Assembly (NCBI RefSeq): GCF_000219625.1
Contig: NC_018215.1
Span: 1 to 64,000 of the forward strand
Length of the DNA stretch: 64,000 bases
DNA from: Zymoseptoria tritici IPO323
Lineage: Eukaryota > Ascomycota > Dothideomycetes > Mycosphaerellales > Mycosphaerellaceae
Direction of reading: 5' to 3'
The position numbers and the translations under genes are program-made. Below the pieces are notes generated by a model. The model was given only the letters and a program-made list of their open reading frames with translations, was not told the DNA's origin and did not search any database. Of this stretch, positions 35,723 through 45,632 are shown piece after piece; within the stretch, counting starts at the first letter, position 1, and every line of letters begins with the position of its first letter.

Positions 35723-36523
35723 GATTTTTTTTTTCTTCTTTCTTCTGCATGTCCACGAGTCCACATGTCCACATGTCCACATGTCCACATGGCGCCGCCC
35801 CGCTGGGGTTGGAAGCTACTGCGGTACTACAATGGAGTCAATGGACGGGGAAGCGAAACGAGTGGGAGTGTTCGGCGGTGAGGAGGGACTCTAGGAAGTA
35901 TGATGACGATGGGGGGGTGACGATGGGGGGGGTGGTTGTGACGTTGTGGTTCCTGCTGTGGGTGGGACGAGTTGGGTCGAGTTGGGGTATGGCTCCGATC
36001 AGAGCTGAAGCGCTACCGTGGTGGATGTAGTGGAGGTTTCTGCAGCGAGGTCATGCTGGTCGTTGTTGGCGTTTGTCGGCGTTATTGGGCTTTTGGTGTT
36101 GCCAGCGTTGTCGGCGTTGTCGAGTTTCGTATGGTTCCGAGGATTCGAATGTTTTGATCGATGCGGTGTGCCGATCCCACGTTTCATCGCTTCAACTCGT
36201 TCTTGGGTCGTCGATCCGGTACTTCTGCTTCCAGTAACTCTTGAATGCCTTGGCATTTTCCTTGCTGTGGATGGTAGGAGTGACCACCAACGATCGTGAA
36301 GCAAACGTATCCAATTCCTCGTCGCTACGACTCGTTCTTCGGTGTCGATCAACGGTACTTCCGCTTCGGAAGCTCCTTCAAGGACTGGGCATACCTCTGA
36401 AGCCAGCAAGACTTCACCTCTCCAGCATCGAAGGGAAAGGTCGACGTGCTTGCCATTGTCTGCCAGGACGACACGTTCCCAAGCCTCCAGCATCGCCGCT
36501 GCCCCTCAAAGTCTGGCTTGATC

Positions 36524-39500
36524 ATGTCGAAATCATTGGCATATCCTCCCCGAAAATGGTATCGCCGCGTCCCCTTCCTCTCCGACAAATCCTCCCTCAC
36601 CCTCCTCGACTCCAATGGAAACCGAAAGATCACCCCCGAAGCCTCCGCCTCCCTCTGGAATTGGTTCTTCTTCAGCTGGCTCAACCCTCTCATCGCAATC
36701 GGGTATTCTCGACCACATATCCAATCCGAACTCTACCTCTTGCCACCGTCGAGTGATGTGTCCGTCTACGCTGGAAAGTTGGATGGTCATATCGAGGGTT
36801 TGAGGGAGAGGGTACCGGAAGGGGGTGGGAAGCGGCGGAGATTCAATTTCCACTCTCCGTCGTGGAGACTGGCTCGAGCGTTGAATGCGTCCGTTCTCGT
36901 GTGGTTCTGGGTCGGGGGAGCGATGAAACTGTTCGCGGATGTAGCGACTATTACATCCCCCCTCCTCGTGCGGGCTATAATCCGGTTCCTGCAAACATCC
37001 GAACAAAATCGCAAAGCAGGACTTCCAGAGCCATCAATCGGACAGGGTTTCGGAATGGCAATCGGCCTCGCCCTCCTCCTCGCCTCGGGCGTAATGGCCA
37101 ACGTCCACGGTTTCTACCGCTCCTACACGTCCGGCATCCTCCTCCGCAGCGCACTAATCGACTCCCTCTTCCGCCGCACCTCCGCATTCTCCCCCCTCGA
37201 GAGAGCAAAGCACAACCTCGAAACCTCCCGAATAATCAGCATGATTTCAACAGACGTCTCCCGCATCGACTTCGCCTGCGGCTACTTCCACGCAACCTGG
37301 ACCTCCGTCATCCAAATCCTCATCTGTCTCGGCCTGACAATCGCCTCCCTAGGGCCCGCAGCGTTGACAGGTTTCGGACTCATGGCCATCCTCGTCCCTT
37401 CCCAGAATTACATCGTAAAATACCTCTTCCTCCTCCGCAAGCGAAGTATGCCCTTCACCGACGCACGCCTCTCCGCAATCAGCGAAGCCCTCGCATCAAT
37501 CCGACTGGTAAAAGTCTACGCCTGGGAATCCGCGCTCCTCTCCAAAATCAGCTTCCTTCGACGTTCCGAGTTGAAATTACTGCGTAGTCGACTCCTCCTC
37601 CGAGCGGTGAACGTCGCACTATCGTTCAGCGTGCCGACGCTCGCTGCAGTGGTGAGTTTCGTAACGTACGCCGCGTTGGGGAACGAACTGGATGCCGCGG
37701 AGGTGTTTTCCGCGCTGACGCTGTTCATGCTGTTGAGGACGCCGTTGTTGCTTCTGCCGGTGGCGTTTGGGGCGGCTGCGGATGGGGCGAATGCGATTCA
37801 GCGGTTGGCAGGTGCTTTTGATGCGCCGATGCCGGATCATGGACTGCCGATTGATGGGGACATAGAAGCGGCGGTGGAGGTGAAGGATGCCACTGTTTCG
37901 TATCGTGTGCAGGATCACAGTGATGAAAAGTCAGAGAAACAAACCTCTTCCTTCCAACTCACCAACCTCACCGTCCACATCAACCGCGGCGAACTCTTCA
38001 TGATAGTCGGTCCCGTCGGCGCCGGAAAGTCCACCTTCCTAGGCAGTCTCGTGGGCGAAACACGCCTCGAAACCGGGCACGCAGTCCTCGGCTCCCGCGC
38101 AGCCTACGCCCCCCAACAAGCCTGGCTCAAGTCCGGTTCGATCCGCGAGAACATCGTCTTCGGCCGCCCTTGGAATCCAGATCGCTACAACTCCGTCCTC
38201 TCAGCATGCTGTTTAACCCAAGACCTCTCCACCTTCCCCTCCGGCGACGAAACCATGATCGGCGAGAACGGAATCTCCCTATCCGGTGGCCAGCGACAAC
38301 GTGTAGCGCTCGCGCGGACGATTTACGAGCCCTCCCCGTTGTTGCTGCTGGATGATGTGTTCTCCGCGTTGGATGCGCATGTGCAGTCGGAGGTGGTGCA
38401 AAAGGTAGTTTTGGAGAGGGATCCGGGGACGACGTTGGTGCTGGTTACGCATTCGCTGCATTTACTGAGGCATGCGGATCGGATTTGTTGTTTGAATGAG
38501 GGGAGGGTGGAGGAGATGGGGAGCTTTGCGGAGTTGATGGGGAAGGAGGGGGGACAGATGAGGAGGGTTGTGGAGGAGTTCGCTAGTAAGTCGTCGGCGG
38601 AAGAGGAGGAAGTCGAGGATGGCGATCTGAAGGACGGAGTCCCTTCGACGGACGGCGGTGATGCCAGTCAAACCACCAGCAAGTCCAGCTCCGCCGCCGA
38701 CCAAACCCGTCACCCCACCAGCAAAGCAATGATGCAAACCGAAGAACGCTTCATCGGCTCCGTAACAGCCCGCACCTACGCCTCGTACATCCGCGCAGGC
38801 AAACCAGCCTTCACACTGACCTTCTTCATCCTCTCCATGCTCATCTTCCAAGGCGGGAGCATCCTCAGCCCACTCTGGCTCCAATGGTGGCAAGAAGGAC
38901 GATTCCCAACGCTCTCCTCGGGAACATACATGGGCGTCTACGCCGCCCTCGGAGTCTCCCAAGCGATCGGACTGCTAGCCATGTCGTCCATCTTTGGATT
39001 CTTCATCTTCTACAGCGCCTGTCAGATCCACGCGGATGCGATTCGGAGTGTGCTATACGCTCCGATTTCGTTCTTCGACACGACGCCGTTGGGGAGGATA
39101 ACGCATCGGTTTAGCAAGGATATCGATGCGATTGATAATGTTATTGGGGAGGCGTTTCGGATGTTGCTGAGTACCGTTGCGCAAGTCGTGGGAGCGGTGG
39201 TACTGATCTCGATTATCCTTCCGTGGTTCCTTCTGGCCGTCTTCGTTATTGTCATTTTGTACATCTTGACGGGAATGTACTACCGGCCGACCGCACGGGA
39301 ACTTCGACGACTTGACGCTTTGACTCGCAGTCCGATTTACGAGCACGTTTCCGAGTCGTTGAACGGGATCATGGTCATTCGATCGCTGGGAGCGCTGCAG
39401 ACAACCCTCGATCGGAATCGAGAGAATCTCAACACCGAGAATTCGCCATACTGGTTATCAGTAGCTTGTCAGCGATGGCTCAGCGTTCGGCTGGATCTCC

Positions 39501-40624
39501 TGGGTACATGTCTGGTGCTGCTAGTCGGACTCATCGTCGTCGGCAGTCGGTCGTCGATTTCCGCCGCGCAAGGTGGTGTTGCTCTGAGCTATATCGTCAC
39601 GGTCCAGGCGGTCTTTGGGTTCATGATCCGGCAGTCGGCGGAGATTGAAAACAACATGAACGCCATTGAGCGGCTGCTGTACTATTCCCATGATGTACCG
39701 CAGGAGCCACCTCACAAGAGGGAGGGAGATGTCGGTCTGGTGGAGAAGAAGTGGCCTGGGCAAGGCGCCATCGAGATGCGAGATGTCGTCTTCACTCATC
39801 GCGAAGGGCTGGAGCCATCGCTTCGAGGCGTGAATCTGGTCATTCCTGCTGGGTGTCGTCTTGCCCTCGTGGGACGCACAGGGTCTGGCAAAAGCACGAT
39901 GCTTGCGGCGCTGGTCGGGATGGGTGAGATCACAGCTGGGACCATCATGGTTGACGGCGTGGATGTGAGCACGATCGGTCTGAACCTGCTTCGCAAACGA
40001 ATCGCATTCATGCCGCAAGAAGCAGCAGTACTGAGCGGAACACTGCGATACAATCTCGATCCATTCGGCGAGCACGACGACGCCGACCTCTGGCGGGTAA
40101 TGCACCAAGTCGGGCTGTCCTCGATCTCCGCACAGAGTTCCGCAGAGACATTAACATCAAGCGACCAGGAGAAGTCGTCCCCAGATGACGCCGCAATCAG
40201 CCCATCCAGTCACAGTCACAGTCAGCACCTTACCCTCGACACCCCCATCCACGCCGAGCGCTCCGACCTCTCATCCGGTCAGCGCTCGCTCATCTCCCTG
40301 GCCCGTGCACTGATCAAAGACGCATCAATCTTCGTGCTCGACGAAGCAACCGCATCAATGGACATGGAACTCGACCATCGACTGCAACGCGTCCTTCGAG
40401 AAAACCTCCGCGGCAAAACGACCATCGTCATCGCGCATCGACTGGATTCCGTGGTGGGAAGTTCGGATCTCATTTGCGTAATGGACGAGGGTCGAGTTGC
40501 CCAGTGCGGGAGTCCGATGGATTTGTTTGGGGAGGAAGGAGGGCACTTCCGGAGTCTGTGTTCCGACGCAGGGCTGGGCGAGCTAGATCTTGTTGAGGCG
40601 AGGAGGCGCTTCGTCAGCAGCTGA
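36524..40624 (+). CDS. ABCC-type full-length ABC transporter
   Basis: 1366 residues in one exon; the frame extends upstream only to a GTG, and the first ATG is at 36524. Layout is TMD1-NBD1-TMD2-NBD2. NBD1 (from about residue 460) has GPVGAGKST, LSGGQRQR and LLLLDDVFSALD; the Asp in place of the catalytic Glu is the usual degenerate site 1 of ABCC/MRP proteins. NBD2 has GRTGSGKST (about 1117), LSSGQRS (about 1249) and FVLDEATAS (about 1270) with an intact Glu, and a low-complexity Ser/Asp/His insertion at about 1204-1240 between Walker A and the signature. ABC transporters of this class occur in fungal siderophore loci. Export of the siderophore, its breakdown products or delivery to a vacuole are all possible. 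Two inverted GATA sites upstream suggest iron control. Confidence 0.88.
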   Translation: MSKSLAYPPRKWYRRVPFLSDKSSLTLLDSNGNRKITPEASASLWNWFFFSWLNPLIAIGYSRPHIQSELYLLPPSSDVSVYAGKLDGHIEGLRERVPEGGGKRRRFNFHSPSWRLARALNASVLVWFWVGGAMKLFADVATITSPLLVRAIIRFLQTSEQNRKAGLPEPSIGQGFGMAIGLALLLASGVMANVHGFYRSYTSGILLRSALIDSLFRRTSAFSPLERAKHNLETSRIISMISTDVSRIDFACGYFHATWTSVIQILICLGLTIASLGPAALTGFGLMAILVPSQNYIVKYLFLLRKRSMPFTDARLSAISEALASIRLVKVYAWESALLSKISFLRRSELKLLRSRLLLRAVNVALSFSVPTLAAVVSFVTYAALGNELDAAEVFSALTLFMLLRTPLLLLPVAFGAAADGANAIQRLAGAFDAPMPDHGLPIDGDIEAAVEVKDATVSYRVQDHSDEKSEKQTSSFQLTNLTVHINRGELFMIVGPVGAGKSTFLGSLVGETRLETGHAVLGSRAAYAPQQAWLKSGSIRENIVFGRPWNPDRYNSVLSACCLTQDLSTFPSGDETMIGENGISLSGGQRQRVALARTIYEPSPLLLLDDVFSALDAHVQSEVVQKVVLERDPGTTLVLVTHSLHLLRHADRICCLNEGRVEEMGSFAELMGKEGGQMRRVVEEFASKSSAEEEEVEDGDLKDGVPSTDGGDASQTTSKSSSAADQTRHPTSKAMMQTEERFIGSVTARTYASYIRAGKPAFTLTFFILSMLIFQGGSILSPLWLQWWQEGRFPTLSSGTYMGVYAALGVSQAIGLLAMSSIFGFFIFYSACQIHADAIRSVLYAPISFFDTTPLGRITHRFSKDIDAIDNVIGEAFRMLLSTVAQVVGAVVLISIILPWFLLAVFVIVILYILTGMYYRPTARELRRLDALTRSPIYEHVSESLNGIMVIRSLGALQTTLDRNRENLNTENSPYWLSVACQRWLSVRLDLLGTCLVLLVGLIVVGSRSSISAAQGGVALSYIVTVQAVFGFMIRQSAEIENNMNAIERLLYYSHDVPQEPPHKREGDVGLVEKKWPGQGAIEMRDVVFTHREGLEPSLRGVNLVIPAGCRLALVGRTGSGKSTMLAALVGMGEITAGTIMVDGVDVSTIGLNLLRKRIAFMPQEAAVLSGTLRYNLDPFGEHDDADLWRVMHQVGLSSISAQSSAETLTSSDQEKSSPDDAAISPSSHSHSQHLTLDTPIHAERSDLSSGQRSLISLARALIKDASIFVLDEATASMDMELDHRLQRVLRENLRGKTTIVIAHRLDSVVGSSDLICVMDEGRVAQCGSPMDLFGEEGGHFRSLCSDAGLGELDLVEARRRFVSS

Positions 40625-40639
40625 GGAAGACTTGGCCGC

Positions 40640-41243
40640 TCGCAGGCCTTCCGTGTCTCGTGGTCGCTCTTCACAACCCCGTGCCCTCCGCTTCAACCCA
40701 TCAAGCTGGCAGCAGAGCTCGGTGAGTCCGGAACAGTCACCGCAGCCCGAATCCAAGCGAGCAGCCAAGAGACGTAGGCGTAATGAGGATCGAAATGCAC
40801 CGCTCGAGACAGCACGTATAACGGCCGCCGGCTTCCGCTCCTACGACCCAAACACTGGTCTCACCCGCACCCAGACCAAAGCGTGCCATAGATCCGGACA
40901 TAATCCAGCTGCGGTCGGTGCTCGCAAGAGAGCGATTTCCAGGCTACTTAATTAACAAGATAAGAGCGCATTAGAGCGAGGCGACACTGTCGAAGATCGA
41001 ACTATCCCAGACCCGCGGCCGCATCACGAGTCTAATAATGACGGAGACGTTGAAGTCGACCCGGACCTCCTTTTAAGTCGGGTCAACGACAGGGACAGCG
41101 ACGGCGACGGCGATGTCGAACTTGACCCCGACATAATGCGAGGCGATCGCGGCGATCGCGGGTCTTACAATAATTTCGACACCGATCGTAACGTAAATGA
41201 CGAGCAAGGCTACCAAGCTCAAAATCACCGGCGCAGGCGTTGA
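40640..41243 (+). pseudogene. Relic coding frame of unknown origin
   Basis: One plus-strand frame stays open from shortly after the ABC transporter stop to a TGA at about 41242 with a single internal TAA at 40953, which could be a former CAA. The peptide is basic at first (KRAAKRRRRNED) and then Asp-rich with a repeated DVEVDPDL / DVELDPDI phrase. No family is recognised. The pattern fits a decayed gene or transposon fragment; chance openness in GC-rich DNA is also possible. Confidence 0.35.
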
Positions 41244-41787
41244 AACCATTATCCAAAATTTCTCGGATCGGAGGGTCCACCGCTATCCGTCTCTTCACCG
41301 TCCAGAGTGCAAGCTGTCATTGGCAAGCTCTCCCATAACGCTGGTTGTTGGGTTTGTTGTTGGGGATCAATCCTTTACCATACCATGCATCGTGTGAACT
41401 TGTTTTTGTGGGTTGAATATCGTTCAGAGGTTCGATAATGTTGAAGAATCGAGGTTTTCTTGCCACTCCTGAGTTTCAAAATCGCTACGGCCGCCTATAA
41501 CATCGTGCAAAGTTGCATCGACCCAAAACGGGAACTTTTTCCATGATCGCGATATTATTCCCCGCCTAGATTTTTCGGCCGACGTACAAGAATCTGAATG
41601 AGATGGACTTTTCTCCCACTTTCCAACGATATTCCGTGACTCCCACAACACGCCCATTCTGCACTGCAATCGTTTCAGCATCTTCATCCAACACACATTC
41701 ATTCATCTTGTCAAACTTCCCGCAACTTGCAGACTCTTTGACCATCACACTCGACGCTCGTTCAACGATCCCCACGCCTCCTCAGAC
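41244..41787. other. Intergenic region upstream of the sugar-type transporter
   Basis: No gene supported. No extended ATCWGATAA site is seen, only short GATA cores, so there is no sequence reason to place the next gene in the iron regulon. Confidence 0.5.
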
Positions 41788-43948
41788 ATGTCGCCACAAC
41801 TCATTCTGCGAGGCCGTTGGCTTCACGCTGCCATCTGGATCGAAGGACTGGTTGCTGTGACCATGTTCGGATACTGTGCTGCCTCGGCGGGCGGTGTGCT
41901 CAACATGTCCAGTTTCCAGTCGCAGTTCGAGGCCATCGATGTCGCCAACGCTCCGGAGAGTGAGAAGCAGCATACGTCTACTATTCAAGGTATGTTGAAT
42001 CTGGCTGGAGGTCGTTGAGGAGGAGCATACATACTGACGGTCCATTGCAATGTACAGGAACGGTTGTCGCTGTGTAAGTCCATCGTCGGGCGGATATCCT
42101 TCCGGGCATGACGCCAGTTTGTGTGGACGGCACTCACGTCGAACGCATTGCGTATATGGAAGGACGCTGACCATTGATCTTTCCTTTCCAGATACACCTT
42201 GTTCGGCATCGTCGGCGCTCTCGTCGGCGGCACATTTCTCGGAGATCTGCTCGGACGTCGCAAGAGCATCTTCCTGGCGGCCACCCTTCAATTGCTCGGC
42301 GCGATCCTCATGGGAACGTCATACTCCTTGGCTCAGCTCATCATCGGTCGAGTCTTCACTGGACTTGGTGTCGGAGCCATCGTCGGTGAGCAATACTGAT
42401 CGTGTACATCAGGTTGACTTCGCATACTGACAGACAGAATAGCCGCCGTTCCAGTCTGGCAATCAGAGCTATCGGAGGCAGAGAACAGAGGATGGCAGAT
42501 CGCATCGATCAGTATCTCCAGCGGTATTGGACTGTACGTATCCACCAGGCGGAGCTCATGCTGCATGGTTCAGCGATGCGCTGGACTTCGCCGGACTTCC
42601 GTCGTTGTTGACACCATTCATCTATGCCATGCTGACCCCTTCCAGGATGGCCGCACAATGGCTGGCATTCGCAATGTCGTTCGTCGACGGATCGATCGCT
42701 TGGAGACTGACGCTTTCTGGATCCGGACTCATCTCCATCTTCGTCATGGCAACGATCTTTGTGTTGCCTGAGAGCCCTCGATGGTAACATATCCTCTTCC
42801 TCGATACATCTGCATCGGCTGACCTTCTTGTGTCCAGGCTCAAGCTGAAAGGACGAGGCGACGAAGCGAGGCAAATCCTGGAGATGCTTCTTGAAGAGCC
42901 GGAGGACGTGGACAAATCGATTGCCGACATAGAGCAGGCCTTGCGAATCTCTGCGAGCCAGGCCGGGCTGAAAGACCTGTTCTCGATGGGTCCGCAGCGG
43001 AACCTCCATCGGATGCTTCTGGCTTGTGGCGTACAGGTCATGCTTCAGGTAGACATTCACCATGACACCGATGTTGGGCAAGGCTGATACGTCAATACCA
43101 CAGTTCACTGGAGTCAACGCTCTCATCTTTTATACTCAGACCATTTACGAGACCAACCTCGGCTTCTCTCCGGTCAAGGCCGGTATCCTGTCAGCGACCT
43201 CCCCGGTTTTCATGGTCCTCGGCGGTCTCGCCACAGCTGGCGCTGTCGACAAATATGGAAGAAGGGCTTTGATGATGTTCTCAGCCGCCGGAATGGCCGT
43301 ATGCTTCGCCTTTGTGATCGGCCTTATTGCTCTAGGCACTCCCACCGCTCTGATAGCTTCTGTTGCCTTCCTGTACTTTGGTCAGCCCATACACCCGAAA
43401 ACAGTCTCAGCTGACATCAAGCGCAGTTACATATACTACCTGGTGTACACAATCGGATTCATCGGCATCCCATTCATGTACGCCAGCGAGATTGCTCCGG
43501 TCCAACTTCGTGCGGCCATTTGCGGTGGTAAGCAACCCAGTCCAGGATTGTCGAGGCATCCGCTAACAGTCCGCCTTTTGCCATCCAGTCAGCGTGGCGG
43601 TCTCTTGGATTTGCTCGTACATTGTAAGTCTGGAAAACGCCAAGACTGCCGATAGCCATGCTAACCCACCCGGAGGTCGTTCAAATCACGCCTTTGGGCA
43701 TCGCAGCGATGAAGAGCAATTTCTTTATCGTCTGGCTGATCCTGAACGCAAGCTTCGTGCCCATCGTCTATTACTTCTACCCGGAAACTGCTGGAAGGTC
43801 TCTGGAAGAAATCGATGCCATCTTCGAGCAGTCGAAGTCGTGCCTGGACTCTGTGCGGATCGCGAAGACCATGCCACTCATGCGTTCCAGCACACCGGAT
43901 CCGGAAATGGCAGTTCATGTCACTAAGCACGTTGTTGAGAAGGTGTGA
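41788..43948 (+). CDS. Sugar-porter-type MFS transporter, ten exons
   Basis: Exons 41788-41989, 42058-42073, 42192-42385, 42443-42533, 42646-42783, 42838-43048, 43104-43372, 43427-43527, 43589-43623 and 43676-43948 join in phase to 509 residues. Each junction has a GT donor and an AG acceptor, and the joined protein reads through family motifs: GDLLGRRKS after TM2, LPESPRW before the central loop, DKYGRRA, IPFMYASEIAP and PETAGRSLEEID at the C-terminus. This is the sugar/quinate/lactose-type porter family with 12 TM segments. Substrate is unknown. The many introns contrast with the nearly intronless siderophore genes upstream, and no iron GATA site precedes it, so I do not count it as a cluster member. 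Exon 7/8 limits were chosen to keep FLYIYYLVYTIGF in frame. Confidence 0.85.
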
Positions 43949-43961
43949 AGGTGTGAAGGTT

Positions 43962-44075
43962 GCAAAGACAAGGCCGTTCATGCCCTGCAGCACGCCGGAT
44001 CCCGAGACGGCCTTCCATGGCACCGAGCATGTTGTCGTAGCGAAGGTGTACTTGATGTACAGTACTAGGCACTAA
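43962..44075 (+). pseudogene. Duplicated C-terminal segment of the sugar-type transporter
   Basis: GCAAAGACAAGGCCGTTCAT onward repeats the transporter's last coding segment (from 43862) at a 100-bp offset, with many substitutions. It still translates as AKTRPFMPCSTPDPETAFHG and on to a stop at 44075, against AKTMPLMRSSTPDPEMAVHV in the gene. It lies after the gene's stop codon, so it is an untranslated relic or 3'UTR sequence. Confidence 0.75.
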
Positions 44076-44112
44076 ATCTGCGCCTTGGCGCGCGAACTTC
44101 GTGATCGCGTTT

Positions 44113-45327
44113 TTTAACACCATTCTTCTACACGCTCTTGATAGCTACACTACGCACCCCTCTGGCCCTAATTGCATACAATCGTGTAATTAATACTGAA
44201 CTAACACCTAACCAAAAGGGAAGGCTGTAGGGACGACATGCGGCTAGCTAGACTAACGCCGAGATCGCGACGCTCGAACAGCTTCTATATACGACTATAA
44301 GGGACTGTTTAACGCGTATCGCACAACGACAATCCCTCGATAACAAACTACGTACCGGCCGCCCTCGAACCTATACCGCACGCGACGCGAGACTCGTCGT
44401 TCGAATCGCGAGAAAAGACCCGAAATTTACGTATACGCAGCTACGCGACGGCTGTAGCTCGAATCTTAGCGCGTAGATTCTTCGAGCGATTCTAAGTAAC
44501 TACGGCTTAATAAACTAGCGTTGTAAGAAGCGTCCGGAGCTTACAGATAAACATGCTCGAATCCGGCTCGCTTAGGCGTACGCACACCGCAACACAGACT
44601 GGTTACGGTAGCTGTTTTTAGACGAGTGTTTAGTCGAGAAAGGCACCGGCAAAGAGACGGCTTAGGCATTCGGATACCTACACGAGAAGTAGACTAAAGA
44701 ACGCATTACAACGTATCTAAAGGGCAAGCAAGGCTCTGTAATAGTTTAGGGCATAATTAGCATAGAAATCGAGGACACATACCTTATGATAGTAGAGCGT
44801 AATGCCGACAGTCTACGCGGAGGGTATTTAGTACGTTCTTACTATAAGACTCTCGAAGAAGGACTCCTTCTATATTACGAGGGTTAGTGCTTTTAACAGG
44901 ATAACGCACCGGTGCACACTACGCATCTTACAACGTAGTAGATAAGCGACAACACGGTCTGGCTACACATTAGCTAGCTACCTTACAGCCCGGATATAAA
45001 CCCGATTAAACACGTGTAGTAGCACTTAAAAAAGAAGGTCTACGAGCTCGTACCGCATATCGACAACATTACAAATAAGGACAGACAAAAGGAGGTTTTA
45101 GTTAACGTTCTGCTACGCGCGTAGAAGCTCATTTTACGCGATATTATCGAGGAAGTAATTAGTTTAATGCCAAGGAGGGTTAAGGCATTAATCGCTGCAC
45201 AGGGCTAGCACACTAGGTATTAAGGACAAGCAATATATACAAGAACTGTAGAGCACAATGCCAGCTTTTAAATAAGCTATAAACCAGCTCAATCCGACAA
45301 CAACACCTTGTGTTATCCGGTGTTAAA
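44113..45327 (+). mobile_element. RIP-inactivated Tc1/mariner-type transposon
   Basis: Plus-strand translation from about 44250 to 45220 reads as an IS630/Tc1 transposase interrupted by TAG at Trp positions: LRTGRPRTYTARDARLVVRI, then FLDECLVEKG (first Asp), VIVWGIIS, QDNAPVHTT (second Asp) and SPDINPIKHV-stop. In active relatives the last motif is NPIEHVW; here the catalytic Glu is Lys and the Trp is TAG, both TG-to-TA changes as made by RIP. Short putative terminal matches TTTAACACC (44113-44121) and GGTGTTAAA (45319-45327) suggest the ends, but they are only 9 bp long. The element cannot be active. Confidence 0.82.
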
Positions 45328-45632
45328 GACATGAGCTAATTCATAAGATTCTCGGAATTCGACGCCAAGGCGCAGACTTCCTGCATGTCACTGTAGATCG
45401 GAAGATTGGTTTGGTCACGCGGTGACGTTGGTTAGGGTTGGGATCTTTCGGACTGGAGTCCGGTGCTTGGCGTCTGGCGTTTGGCGCTGTCGTTTGGGAT
45501 ACACCTCCTTTGCTTCTACATCTTCACCATCTTCTTGTACGTAACGATGATTTAATGTTCAACTGCATTGCCGATCCAACTGCCATTTCTACCTTTTTCC
45601 CAGACTCATGAGTCTCGGATCATGTATGCGCA
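45328..45632. other. Short intergenic stretch after the transposon
   Basis: Normal base composition returns here. Nothing recognisable. Confidence 0.5.

Larger units (their letters stand above)
35152..36523. other. Intergenic region and promoter of the ABC transporter
   Basis: No gene supported. It holds two perfect extended GATA sites (35652-35660 and 35714-35722), an oligo-T tract at about 35725-35734, and an 8-bp GTCCACAT tandem repeat at about 35757-35790. Another short frame series at 36000-36500 shows no domain. Confidence 0.55.

Noticed and set aside
8544..41000. The siderophore cluster as confirmed Starship cargo
   Set aside because: Orientation of the recombinase fits, but no matching element ends or target duplication can be seen in the window, so only a hypothesis is reported.
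43381..43410. A 30-nt intron in the sugar-type transporter
   Set aside because: Too short for a fungal intron; a 54-nt intron 43373-43426 with a CTGAC branch box keeps the frame and restores the family sequence.
44396..44420. tRNA-like GTTCGAATC box
   Set aside because: It lies inside the Tc1-type transposase coding region and no cloverleaf can be drawn around it.
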